Source: Cellvibrio sp. PSBB023 | GTDB lineage: Bacteria > Pseudomonadota > Gammaproteobacteria > Pseudomonadales > Cellvibrionaceae | DNA: 64,000 nucleotides | Assembly (NCBI RefSeq): GCF_002007605.1 | Contig: NZ_CP019799.1 | Coordinates: 496,001-560,000, forward strand | Reading direction: 5' to 3' | Part shown: in pieces, positions 19,541 through 28,475 of the stretch | Layout of the letters: each line of letters begins with the position of its first letter | Position numbering within the stretch: position 1 is the stretch's first letter | Position numbers and translations under genes: made by a program | The notes under the pieces: generated by a model | What the model was told of the DNA's origin: nothing | Databases searched by the model: none | What the model saw: the letters and a program-made list of their open reading frames with translations, nothing else

Positions 19541-19584
19541 TGCATACGTATTCACCAAATATTCCCAATCTGAATACGTATGCA
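19541..19584. promoter_or_regulatory. tandem palindromic operator pair upstream of the amylase gene
   Basis: Two 14-base near-palindromes, TGCATACGTATTCA (19541-19554) and TGAATACGTATGCA (19571-19584), are exact reverse complements of each other with centres 30 bases (about three helical turns) apart. Each resembles a LacI-family site built on a central ACGT. They lie 70-115 bases before the amylase start, suggesting repression or activation by a sugar-responsive regulator, possibly by looping. The regulator is not in this window. The remaining gap to lapG shows no gene. Confidence 0.6.
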
Positions 19585-19654
19585 GCAATTTGCGTGCATG
19601 GGCGTTATCTCTTCAAATGGCCGCTCCAATAATATTAATAAGGGATCGACCACT

Positions 19655-22258
19655 ATGAAACACAAACTCGTTTTACTTTCATTCCTGCTGGCAACCTCTG
19701 CCAGCGCGCAAGCCGAATGGTTTTTGCGCGGCACACACAACGCCTGGGCCGCCACACCAATGAATCCGGTGGGAACCAATACGGTGGAATTAACCAACGT
19801 GGTGTTTACCGCTGCAGGCAACATCAAATTTGATCGCTACGGCGACTGGTCAGAAAACTACGGTGTGGGTGGCCGCAATGGCACTAATATCGCCGTCGCG
19901 CAGGGCACCTGGAACATCCGGTTTTATACCGACACCAAGAACTGGAACATCAGCGCAGTTACTCCCCCCACGCCTTATCATTTGCGCGGTACTTTCAATG
20001 GTTGGGCAGAAGGCACTTTGCTAACGCGCGTGGGCACCACCGATGTGTACGAGAGCTGCCAACAATTTGTGAGCGGCGATGCCACTGGTGGCCCGCGTTT
20101 TAAAGTGGACCCGAATGGCGGTTGGGGAAGCGATGCTGTTCCCGCTGCAGATTACACGGTCGCCGCTGGCTGGGTAAAAATCACGTTCAATGCGAGCTCC
20201 AAGGCAATCACTACCCAGCAAAATCTTGCGGCCAATTGTGGTAGCGCTACCATTTCAAGCTCGTCCAGTTCATCGTCTTCGATGGCGCCATCAAGCTCCA
20301 GTGCAGCCACAACCTCCAGTTCAACATCAACGTCTAGCGCAAGTCCTTCGTCTGTGTCGAGCTCATCCAGTGTGCCCGCCATCCTGTTCCATTTGCGCGG
20401 TACTCATAATGCCTGGGCGGAAGGTGATGTGTTTGTCACCCCTGCCGGGGCTAACCAGTTGGAAGCCTGTCGCAATTTCAGTACAGGCGATGCCAACGGC
20501 GGGCCGCGCTTCAAGGTGGATCGCAACGGTGGCTGGGGTGCAGATGCTTTCCCCGCCGCGGATCAAGCCGCCAGCGGTTGGACGCGCATTGTGATCAATA
20601 CCAGTACCAATAGCCTTGTTAGCGTTACCACCAACCTGGCTGCCAATTGTGGTACGGCAAGCGCCAGTTCGCTGTCTTCGTCTTCCAGCAGCTCAAGCAG
20701 CAGTGCTCCGGTGGCAGACGATTTCCGCGCACGCACCATGTACTTTGTGTTTGTGGATCGCTTCGCCAACGGCAATACCAATAACGACAACGGCACTAAC
20801 CCGGCTGCCACCTCCACTGTCAAAGGTGCCGGTGCGCAAAGCGAATGGAAAAAATATTGGGGTGGTGATATTGAAGGCCTGATTTCCAAGCTCGATTACC
20901 TGCAAGCCCTGGGCGTCACTGCCATTTGGGTAACGCCATTGGTGGATAACATCAATGAGGGCAATGAAGGCGGTTATCACGGTTATTGGGCGCGGGATTT
21001 CTACGCGGTGGATGAACACCTGGGCGACTGGGCGCTGGTGGATGAGCTGGATGCGCAAATGGAAGCCCGTGGTATGAAACTGGTATTGGATATCGCCTTG
21101 AACCATTCCAACCAGGACGACCAATACGAGTTCGGTGCACTCTATAAAGAGGGCGCATTCATCACCGATTTCGCCAGCGGCAAACATACCTGGTACAACG
21201 CCAACGGCGCCATTTCCGATTGTGGTGATACCAACCCAGCGACCACCTGTAATGGCGAGTGGGATGACCCCTGGTCCTTCCGCAACAAAAGTTTGTTCAA
21301 CCTGACCGACTTCAAACACGGCACTACCAGTAATTCGCTGGCGGATGAATACCTGATTAATGCCGCGCTCAAATGGATGGATCATGGGGTTGATGCCTTC
21401 CGTATCGATGCAATCAAGCACATAGAGCCAAGCTTTATTAATCGTTTCAGTGCAGCAGTGCGCGCCAAAAAAGCGGATACCTATATTTTTGGTGAGTGGT
21501 ACAACGCCGGTGCGGGGGATGCTGTGTCCATGACATTCCTCAATGAACGTCGCGGTTCGGAGCTCTTGGATTTCAAACTGCGCGATGCGATTGAAAACGC
21601 GATTGCGGGCAACATCAATATGATCAACCTGAGTACGCACATTGGCTCGCGTGGGGCGGCGATGAACGGCTATGAAGATTGGCAGGCCATCTTCCTGGAC
21701 AACCACGACGCGACACGCACCAGTGTGTACCTGCAAACCACGGGTGTGACCAATAGCAATCGCCCTGGTAAGGGCATGACAAAAGCCTTTGCCGATGCGC
21801 GCCAGAATTTGGGTATGGCTTTGGTCATGACCTTGCCGGGTATCCCAACCATCTATTACGGCACCGAGCAAAACTCCACCTGGTTTACGGCCAATGGCGA
21901 TGGTCAGGTCGGTCACGACCCATACAACCGCGAGCAAATGCCATCCTTCAGCCAAACGACGGCGGCATTTAGCCTGATCAGTGCTTTGTCCGAGCTGCGT
22001 AAAAACAGCCCGGCGATTCAGCGCGGTACTTATGCCGAGCGCTGGGTGAATGCCGATGTACTGGTATTCCAGCGTCAGGAGGGCAGTGACTGCGCTGTAG
22101 TCGCCGTCAACCGTGGTTCACCTACCACCATTACAGTTCCCAATTTGTGTTTGGCCAATGCGGCTTACACCAGCAAAGTGGGAAGTGATGTAGTGAATGT
22201 GACCAGCGGTAGTGGCACCTTTAATTTGTCGCAAAATGAGGTAGTTGTGCTGCATTAA
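19655..22258 (+). CDS. secreted multimodular GH13 alpha-amylase family enzyme
   Basis: This 867-residue secreted starch-active enzyme has a signal peptide (to about residue 22). Three N-terminal beta-sandwich modules of starch-binding type follow, each opening with a HLRGTHNAW-like motif (about 23-105, 107-200, 243-338). The last two share GGPRFKVDxNGGWG. Poly-Ser linkers separate the modules. The GH13 barrel starts near 353 (TMYFVFVDRFANG). Catalytic residues are nucleophile D585 (FRIDAIKH), acid/base E614 (FGEWYN) and D685 (LDNHDATR). Exact specificity (alpha-amylase, maltogenic enzyme or cyclodextrin glucanotransferase-like) cannot be told. ATG 19655 follows AAGGGA; the longer frame from 19580 runs into the operator pair. 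Confidence 0.9.
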   Translation: MKHKLVLLSFLLATSASAQAEWFLRGTHNAWAATPMNPVGTNTVELTNVVFTAAGNIKFDRYGDWSENYGVGGRNGTNIAVAQGTWNIRFYTDTKNWNISAVTPPTPYHLRGTFNGWAEGTLLTRVGTTDVYESCQQFVSGDATGGPRFKVDPNGGWGSDAVPAADYTVAAGWVKITFNASSKAITTQQNLAANCGSATISSSSSSSSSMAPSSSSAATTSSSTSTSSASPSSVSSSSSVPAILFHLRGTHNAWAEGDVFVTPAGANQLEACRNFSTGDANGGPRFKVDRNGGWGADAFPAADQAASGWTRIVINTSTNSLVSVTTNLAANCGTASASSLSSSSSSSSSSAPVADDFRARTMYFVFVDRFANGNTNNDNGTNPAATSTVKGAGAQSEWKKYWGGDIEGLISKLDYLQALGVTAIWVTPLVDNINEGNEGGYHGYWARDFYAVDEHLGDWALVDELDAQMEARGMKLVLDIALNHSNQDDQYEFGALYKEGAFITDFASGKHTWYNANGAISDCGDTNPATTCNGEWDDPWSFRNKSLFNLTDFKHGTTSNSLADEYLINAALKWMDHGVDAFRIDAIKHIEPSFINRFSAAVRAKKADTYIFGEWYNAGAGDAVSMTFLNERRGSELLDFKLRDAIENAIAGNINMINLSTHIGSRGAAMNGYEDWQAIFLDNHDATRTSVYLQTTGVTNSNRPGKGMTKAFADARQNLGMALVMTLPGIPTIYYGTEQNSTWFTANGDGQVGHDPYNREQMPSFSQTTAAFSLISALSELRKNSPAIQRGTYAERWVNADVLVFQRQEGSDCAVVAVNRGSPTTITVPNLCLANAAYTSKVGSDVVNVTSGSGTFNLSQNEVVVLH

Positions 22259-22281
22259 TCACAGCCCGGCGTAAACTCTGG

Positions 22282-22308
22282 AAGGGTGCTCATTGAGCAC
22301 CCTTTTTT
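22282..22308 (+). terminator. rho-independent terminator after the amylase gene
   Basis: A perfect 10-bp stem AAGGGTGCTC/GAGCACCCTT with a 3-base loop and T run, 24 bases after the stop. Confidence 0.9.
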
Positions 22309-22369
22309 CATGGTGTCCCACTTAAATCAGGTTCGAGTTGAAGAATGGAGCGGGAAGGTTTCTTGTGGT

Positions 22370-22861
22370 TTACTGGCTAACAATATCTGCAAGCCAAACA
22401 TCAGTGGGCACGTCTGTGCAATCTCCTGAATAATTTGCATTTAAAATATTCGCTTTGAGTGACGTACAGCGCTTAACAAAGTGCATGTTTTCAGAGCCGT
22501 CCATAGCTCGGTCAAACAACACCACCCAATATTCCCCGTTATTGCCAAGCGTAACTACTTCGTATAAGTAGGACGTGGATGCGAGACGGAATGAGCCAAC
22601 TTTGAATGGCGTACCGCTGCTTATAGCCGTGTTTACACATTTCTGCGCCGCCCATAGCTGGTTTTGGATTTCAGTTTTACTTCCCCCCTTAACCTGATCT
22701 ATCAAGCCGCAATTAACTGCATCACTCCCGGCGAGCCGGTTGATCTTTTCTGTGAATCCAGCGTAAGCCATTTGCGGCCATTCTTTTTGTGGTTCAGGTG
22801 GCGTGGCCGTAGTGCATGCAGTCAGTGCGGTAACTGCCAGAACAGTAAGAAAATTGCGCAT
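22370..22861 (-). CDS. small cysteine-containing lipoprotein, unknown function
   Basis: The protein has 163 residues and a lipoprotein signal MRNFLTVLAVTALTAC (lipobox LTAC, lipidation at C16). The mature part is about 145 residues and includes four further Cys, consistent with two disulfides in the periplasm. No family recognised. The frame can also start at GTG 22870, which overlaps the upstream metalloprotease stop (GTGA); the ATG at 22861 gives a typical lipoprotein signal. Its tight coupling to the metzincin gene suggests a joint role, for example inhibitor or immunity protein for that protease. This is inference. Confidence 0.7.
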   Translation of the reverse strand: MRNFLTVLAVTALTACTTATPPEPQKEWPQMAYAGFTEKINRLAGSDAVNCGLIDQVKGGSKTEIQNQLWAAQKCVNTAISSGTPFKVGSFRLASTSYLYEVVTLGNNGEYWVVLFDRAMDGSENMHFVKRCTSLKANILNANYSGDCTDVPTDVWLADIVSQ

Positions 22862-22866
22862 AGTGA

Positions 22867-23484
22867 TCACTTGTATAGGTCGATTATTCGTTGTTTGTCA
22901 CTGGGTTTAAATTTCCGCATATCCACTGCCGTTTTGGGCGGATAGTCCATGATCCCTACGTCAGTGCGGTGCTTAAGACCGAGCTTGTGACCGAATTCAT
23001 GGGCATCTGAAATACGCCAGTCGCGCCTGTCGGAATGCGGATTTACAAGCAGTGCATTTCCCCAAATAGGGTGACGTGGATTCGGTGCCCAGCCGCCGAT
23101 ATAGAGAGCGCTTTTGCAATCACATAGGCTAAGTCCTTGTGCCAATTCCGCTAAGGTGGCGCCGTGGATGCGCAAATCGAATTTCCGAGAAGAAGGTGCT
23201 AGGTTAACTTCGATCCCGGCATCACCATAGACTTTACGAATGTTCGCTAACGCGGCATCTGCTCTACTGATATTGCCGGTAAGAACATAGGACAGATTGA
23301 TGGATAGCTTACCGCCGACGTATCTAACCTTGCCGACGTAATTGGGATTCGCTACATCTGGTTTACCGACACCAGATGGATTCCCTTGAAGGTTTTCAAC
23401 TTGTTCCAGCGATAGCTGGCAATTTGCAGGGAGGGATGATTTACACATCCTCATTTCCAGTCGTTCCAACCGCGTGTCCGACAT
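22867..23484 (-). CDS. metzincin-type zinc metalloprotease without signal peptide
   Basis: This 205-residue protein carries the full metzincin zinc motif HEFGHKLGLKH: H162, H166 and H172 would bind zinc and E163 is the catalytic base. The Met-turn is GIMDYP (M179). Cys pairs at 14/22 and 121/123 could form disulfides. No signal peptide or membrane span is visible, so export, if any, would need a specialised route, or the enzyme acts in the cytoplasm. ATG 23484 has a strong Shine-Dalgarno (AAAGGAG). The next gene, a lipoprotein, starts within a few bases of the stop. Substrate and exact family are not identified. Confidence 0.8.
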   Translation of the reverse strand: MSDTRLERLEMRMCKSSLPANCQLSLEQVENLQGNPSGVGKPDVANPNYVGKVRYVGGKLSINLSYVLTGNISRADAALANIRKVYGDAGIEVNLAPSSRKFDLRIHGATLAELAQGLSLCDCKSALYIGGWAPNPRHPIWGNALLVNPHSDRRDWRISDAHEFGHKLGLKHRTDVGIMDYPPKTAVDMRKFKPSDKQRIIDLYK

Positions 23485-23980
23485 ATCAGCTCCTTTGTTG
23501 TATTTAGAATTTCGCTAGTCACTATAAACCAGAAGCGTGGGGGAACAGGCTCGAAGATTAGAAAAAAGTGAGTTAAATCACGGTAAAAAAACGACAAGAC
23601 TTGCACTAAATCCGAGACTAAAACGTGCCGATGTAAGCTTTGCCTAAGCTGGCACAATGGAGTGTGCCGTCATAGTTTGTGCAATGCATCCCTGTAGGTA
23701 TTGTTTCTTTGCCGGACAGCCGCTGTTACCGCGTGATAAGTATCACGTGTAGGTGTCACCCTCCTTATCAACCCTCGTCGCACTTGGTCATTTGTGTTAC
23801 TGAAAAAGTGGGATCTTTTTAGCTCCAGGGTTCGATTATTTTTTGATAGTGCGCACCGCCGTTTTTTTGCGCTCTCGGTGGGGATTTGGCTGGATTGTAA
23901 TCGCGGCAGCGCTTTATATACTGGTTCTCGCCGCTGTATTGCGCACATCAAATCCCTCCACTCTATGAGCAATAATAATC
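23485..23980. other. divergent intergenic region with a 16-base palindrome
   Basis: These 496 bases between the metzincin (leftward) and GH16 (rightward) genes show no convincing gene. An inverted repeat CGTGATA-AG-TATCACG at 23732-23747 is a possible operator. A seven-codon open frame (ATG 23965) overlaps the GH16 start codon out of frame. The open frames on either strand lack binding sites or recognisable protein features. Confidence 0.45.
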
Positions 23981-25333
23981 ATGAATAAGTTCACTCTACT
24001 GAAAAAAAGTTGTTGGCTAGCCATGGCCTGCATCGGGTTATCTGCCACGGCGAATGCTGTGGTTTTTCAAGCGGAAAATTACAACGCGTTTTACGACACC
24101 ACACCGGGCAATACCGGTGGTGTATTTCGCAACGACGCCGTGGATATTGAAGCCACCAGCGATACTGGCGGCGGTTACAACGTAGGTTGGATTGCGCAGG
24201 GCGAGTGGCTCGCGTTTAACGGCTTAACTATTCCCACCAGCGGCAACTATATCGTTCGTTTGCGGGTCGCTTCTCCTTCAGGCGCTACAGCATCGGTGGA
24301 TTTAAATGGCGGCGCTATCCAACTGGGTAATTTCACAATTCCCGCCACCGGCGGTTGGCAAACCTGGACCACCGTTAGCCGCACAGTTAATTTGAATGCG
24401 GGCACTTACAGCCTGGGTGTGTTTGCACAAACTGCCGACTGGAATTTCAACTGGATTGAAGTGGTCGCTGACACCAATAACAACACTAATTTGCCCACGG
24501 CCTATCCAGGGTACACAGGTACTTATTCCGGTTACACCCTCAAACTGGATGAACGGTTTAACAGCCTGAATACCGCCATTTGGGCCAAAGGTGATGGCGC
24601 CGTCGGCAATGAATCCATTTGCCGTTTCCAACCGCAAGGCGTGCAAGTGGCCAATGGAAATCTGGAACTGGTGGTGCGCCGCGAGTATGTGCCTGGCAGC
24701 TACTCCTACGATCACAGATCGGAAAAGGGCCCCTACAACTTCTCATGCGGTGAACTGCGCACCGTGCCCAGCAAACGCATCAAATACGGCCGTATTGAAG
24801 CTCGTATCAAAGCGCCATCACGCAGCGTCGCTACGGGTTATATCTCGTCACTCTTTACTTACAAACACGAAGGCTCACCCAGAGAGTGGGAAGAAATTGA
24901 CGTGGAGCTGGAAGGTGGTCGCCCGGATAAATTCCAGGCCAACCTGATTTACGGTGTGAACGTTGTGGATTGGAACGGCACTCGTCAATGGGGTGCATGG
25001 GAGCACAAAATTGATATAGCTCCGGCTGACCAATGGCGTGTCTATGCCATCGATTGGACGCCAACAGGTATCAAGTGGTTTGTGGATGGTGTGCTGGTTA
25101 AAACCTTGAATCAGGACTGGATTGACTGTAACCCATCCTGTGTTCCTCCACAGGTCACCTACACGCCCATCCCCAACGACCTGACCGAACTGATGATGAA
25201 TTTCTGGATTCCCAACGATGCTATCCAAAACGACTTTGGTGGCAATAAGGCCGGTAACGTTTACCCCATGGTTACCCAATACGACTGGGTGCGGATTTAC
25301 CAGTTAAATACCCATCCGTTGACTAACTGGTAA
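23981..25333 (+). CDS. secreted CBM6-GH16 endo-glucanase/galactanase family enzyme
   Basis: This 450-residue enzyme has a signal peptide (cleaved after TANA, about residue 26). A family 6 carbohydrate-binding module follows (about 27-160; VFQAENYNAF, VDLNGGAIQLGNF, WNFNWIEV), then a GH16 beta-jelly-roll. The retaining catalytic motif EIDVE is at 305-309 (nucleophile E305, acid/base E309). GH16 cuts beta-1,3 or beta-1,3-1,4 glucans or algal galactans; the exact substrate cannot be read from the motif, with lichenase or laminarinase activity most likely beside the other plant-wall enzymes. No clear Shine-Dalgarno precedes the ATG. Confidence 0.87.
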   Translation: MNKFTLLKKSCWLAMACIGLSATANAVVFQAENYNAFYDTTPGNTGGVFRNDAVDIEATSDTGGGYNVGWIAQGEWLAFNGLTIPTSGNYIVRLRVASPSGATASVDLNGGAIQLGNFTIPATGGWQTWTTVSRTVNLNAGTYSLGVFAQTADWNFNWIEVVADTNNNTNLPTAYPGYTGTYSGYTLKLDERFNSLNTAIWAKGDGAVGNESICRFQPQGVQVANGNLELVVRREYVPGSYSYDHRSEKGPYNFSCGELRTVPSKRIKYGRIEARIKAPSRSVATGYISSLFTYKHEGSPREWEEIDVELEGGRPDKFQANLIYGVNVVDWNGTRQWGAWEHKIDIAPADQWRVYAIDWTPTGIKWFVDGVLVKTLNQDWIDCNPSCVPPQVTYTPIPNDLTELMMNFWIPNDAIQNDFGGNKAGNVYPMVTQYDWVRIYQLNTHPLTNW

Positions 25334-25392
25334 TCCGGCAATGCTTTAAAAACGGCTTAACAACAAGTTAAAACAACAGGTTAAAAAGTCCC

Positions 25393-25425
25393 ACGGCACG
25401 CGGCATTTACCGCGTGCCGTTTTTT
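25393..25425 (+). terminator. rho-independent terminator after the GH16 gene
   Basis: A perfect 11-bp stem ACGGCACGCGG/CCGCGTGCCGT with a 6-base loop and T run, 60 bases after the stop. Confidence 0.9.
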
Positions 25426-25663
25426 ATGGATGAAAAAAGTGAGTCATCAATCTGGGCTTGGTCCAACAATTTCAGGGGGCTTGGGGTGTTGGCATTTCCC
25501 ACTTCACGGTTTTTGCCTCTAATGATGAACAAAAACAGCAAAGTGGGACGATTTGTGATGCCAGTCTCGGTAAGTTTGACGCTGTATTGTGGTGCGTGTT
25601 GAACAAGGTGTAGCAGCAGCCCAATACAGAACTTTAACCACAACTTGTGTAAGTGGATCGCCA

Positions 25664-25972
25664 ATGGAAATCAGCAACGAACTAACGCCAGAAGAATGCA
25701 GCAGCATGAGTGATATTCGCACCGAGATTGATTTTCTGGATCGCGCGATTATCAATCTGATTGGTCAGCGTTCCAAATACCTGGAAGCCGCCACCAAATT
25801 GCAAACGTCAGATCTGACGGTACGCTCGCCCGAGCAAATTAAAACCATGTTGCTACAGCGCCGCGAGTGGGCCAATGCCGAAGGGGTCGATCCCGATATT
25901 ATCGAAAAAATCTATACCGATCTGGTGCATCATTTTTTACAGGATCATCTAAAAGCCACGCAGCCTGCCTAG
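25664..25972 (+). CDS. PchB/chorismate mutase-fold protein
   Basis: This 102-residue all-helical AroQ-fold protein is closest in layout to isochorismate-pyruvate lyase PchB: TPEEC...DIRTEIDFLDRAI near the start and REWANAEGVD in the middle. Aligned by eye to P. aeruginosa PchB, active-site R14 and R31 are kept (R19, R36). K42 corresponds to Q47 and Q90 to H95, so lyase or mutase activity is uncertain. No other salicylate or aromatic pathway gene is nearby. ATG 25664 is chosen; the frame extends 25 codons upstream (GTG/ATG-poor) without homology. The binding site (AAGTGGA) is weak. Confidence 0.75.
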   Translation: MEISNELTPEECSSMSDIRTEIDFLDRAIINLIGQRSKYLEAATKLQTSDLTVRSPEQIKTMLLQRREWANAEGVDPDIIEKIYTDLVHHFLQDHLKATQPA

Positions 25973-26008
25973 TACCGGCGGCGTGGCTTAAGGGCGATGC
26001 GGGCAGGA

Positions 26009-28204
26009 TCAGCGCGAGCTAACCTGAAACTCGCCCGCCAGTTGATGGAGTTTGGTCGCGGTATTTTTCAGGCGATCCGAACTGGTTTGCAGTGCGCGCA
26101 CCACCTTGCTCATGGTGTTGTTGGCGCTGCTGAGTTCGCGTACCTGGTCGCCGTGTTGTTGGCTGTTCTGGTCGATATGGTGAATGATGTCAAACATGCG
26201 CTCGACAATGTCATGCAGGGGCGCGTTATCGGTAGATGCCTCCTCCGCCAGACGCAGGCCGCGATCCACATCGGCAACACTGGTTTCCATATAAGCTGCT
26301 GCGGTTTGTGACTCATTGCGAATGGCTTCGATTTTCTCGCCAATTTCCCGTGCGACACCCGCCGTGCGGGATGCCAGGCTGCGCACCTCGTCTGCTACCA
26401 CGGAAAAGCCGCGTCCGTGCTCACCCGCCCGTGCTGCTTCAATGGCAGCGTTGAGTGCAAGCAAGTTGGTTTGGCTGGTAATGTCGCTGATCAGTGAAAT
26501 CATATTGCCAATTTCGGCGGTACGGCCATTCAGGTTGTGAATGGTGCGCGCCGAGTTGTCCACTACATCGCGAATACTCTGGGTGCCGGTGCGCACCGAT
26601 TCAAATTGGGTGCGCGCTTGCTCTACCAGGTTTTCCATCATTTTTTTCATGTCGGTTGCGGTACCGGACGCTTTGCTGATTTCCTGCAATTGCTCGCTGA
26701 CCAACAACAGCATTTTATCCATGGCGGTCGAAACAGAATGGGATGACTCGGTAGCCTGGCTGTTGTGGGTTAATAGCCGGTCGCTGTTTTTCATCACCTC
26801 ATCCGCGGCGCGAATCACTTCACCGACAATATGGTCCAGGTTGTCGATAAAACTGTTTGTCCAGCGCCCCAAATCGCCACTCTCATCATTGGCCAGTTTT
26901 TGGGTATTCAGGCGCTGCTGCAAATTGCCGCCACCCTCGGCAATGGCGTGAATGACTTCGGTCATTTTGCCCAGGCGTCGTGCCAATTTACGCGGCCCGC
27001 GGTGGTAAAAAATAAAGCCGCCAATGATTAACACCAACAGGGTTAGGGCATTAATAACGGCGTGGGGCAGGTTGCTGAAATACCCCAGGGTGAGATTGGT
27101 TAAGACACCGGCACCCACACAGGCGCCATAAATGCTCATCAATTTAAAACCGAGCGAACGGTGGCGATAGGTTTCCTCTAAATCCGCTTCACACATCATG
27201 CCCCAGGTATCGGGCGAGCCTTGCAAATTAAAGGTAACCCCTTTGCCCACCACCGGTATGTGGCGGTAGTCCGAGTAGCCGGGGTAAGTGACAAATAAAT
27301 TGCTGCCCTTGCGAATAGTTTCGCGCACGCCAGGGTGTAACTGGTTGGTGGCCGGGTCGGTAAAGCGAATTTCAAATTCAGTGTGTTGCTGGATTTTTAC
27401 TGCGCCCCAATTGGTGTGCACGCCTGAGGTGAGGTTTTCACCGTGGGAAAAAGTATTGTCCTCAAAACGGGAGCGGGAGAGGGCGGTGCCGCTTTTGATG
27501 GACGGGTCGAATACCGACTTCACCATAAACAAATAGTTATCGCCGGATTCGCTAAAAATATGCCCCGCTTCGCGCTGGATCAAATCGCCCAGTACATCGT
27601 TGGGAATACGCGCGCACAGGCAGCCCTTGGTGCCATCGCTCAAGGCGATGGGCAAATAGAACATCAGGGTGACCTGATCGTGGAAGGATGAACTGCGTTT
27701 GCCAATGGCGAGTGTTTGCGGGTCTTTGTAAGGGCCGTGTAAAAACGGCTGTGCCAAGCCCGCGCTAACGGCATTGCGATCCAGATCCTCGGCACCGATG
27801 CGCGCCGCATAACTGGATGCCAGGGTTTTGCCCCGTTGGTCTATCACAAATAGCTCGGTGCAATCGCTCATGCTGACAAGGCTTTTACGCAACAGCGTGT
27901 CGTAACTTTCATTCACGAGTTGTGCATGGGAGTCCAGTAATTGCAGTTGACCACTGCAGGACTCCAACTGTGCCCACTGGCGTTTTACCCATTGTTGCAA
28001 GAGTTTAATGCGGGTATTCGCAATACTCTCAAAGGTTTGCTCCATGATGGGGTAGCGGCTTTTGTTCAACCAGCAAGCCCATCCCATCGCCAGTTTTCCG
28101 GTTTTACCAAACCAGGGCAGCCAGGCGCGTTCAGCCGCTGAAAGTGGCATTAATGCACTTTGCAAGCTAGAAAGAGAATGTCGTGTCGTATGTGAATCAT
28201 GCAT
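26009..28204 (-). CDS. methyl-accepting chemotaxis protein with Cache-like sensor
   Basis: This chemoreceptor has 731 residues. About 340 residues of sensor domain of Cache type come first ([31 protein letters not shown]), then two close hydrophobic segments (about 350-400). A HAMP-like segment and a methyl-accepting signalling domain follow, with the hairpin tip [36 protein letters not shown]. It would signal through CheW/CheA to bias swimming or twitching. I see no strong membrane span before the sensor, so the usual periplasmic topology is not assured. It diverges from the acylase gene at 28476. Confidence 0.88.
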   Translation of the reverse strand: MHDSHTTRHSLSSLQSALMPLSAAERAWLPWFGKTGKLAMGWACWLNKSRYPIMEQTFESIANTRIKLLQQWVKRQWAQLESCSGQLQLLDSHAQLVNESYDTLLRKSLVSMSDCTELFVIDQRGKTLASSYAARIGAEDLDRNAVSAGLAQPFLHGPYKDPQTLAIGKRSSSFHDQVTLMFYLPIALSDGTKGCLCARIPNDVLGDLIQREAGHIFSESGDNYLFMVKSVFDPSIKSGTALSRSRFEDNTFSHGENLTSGVHTNWGAVKIQQHTEFEIRFTDPATNQLHPGVRETIRKGSNLFVTYPGYSDYRHIPVVGKGVTFNLQGSPDTWGMMCEADLEETYRHRSLGFKLMSIYGACVGAGVLTNLTLGYFSNLPHAVINALTLLVLIIGGFIFYHRGPRKLARRLGKMTEVIHAIAEGGGNLQQRLNTQKLANDESGDLGRWTNSFIDNLDHIVGEVIRAADEVMKNSDRLLTHNSQATESSHSVSTAMDKMLLLVSEQLQEISKASGTATDMKKMMENLVEQARTQFESVRTGTQSIRDVVDNSARTIHNLNGRTAEIGNMISLISDITSQTNLLALNAAIEAARAGEHGRGFSVVADEVRSLASRTAGVAREIGEKIEAIRNESQTAAAYMETSVADVDRGLRLAEEASTDNAPLHDIVERMFDIIHHIDQNSQQHGDQVRELSSANNTMSKVVRALQTSSDRLKNTATKLHQLAGEFQVSSR

Positions 28205-28475
28205 AGTTTGAGTGACTAGTCTGTAGTGATAGTGGAATTGCTTTTGTTGTTTTGATTTTTGTGTTGTTGATTTTTGTACCTTGTCGCCATGCAGAATTTA
28301 CGCCAGTGGCACAAAAATCATTATTTTTGGCTGTTTTTCTACGTTTAAGCACCTGATTGGTGCCAAATGCATGATTATTTTGGTGCGTTAATTTTTATGT
28401 GATCTAAATTGGTGCAACTGTTGTAAGTGACCTTATTCAATCGCTGGTCTGGCAAAGTGGCAAAGGAGAGAAAAT

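Noticed and set aside
20693..21955. 420-codon minus-strand open frame opposite the amylase
   Set aside because: The sense strand carries clear GH13 catalytic motifs; the antisense frame has no recognisable domain.
23670..23972. 100-codon minus-strand frame in the metzincin-GH16 gap
   Set aside because: Arg-rich text, no binding site, no domain; it covers the likely promoter region.
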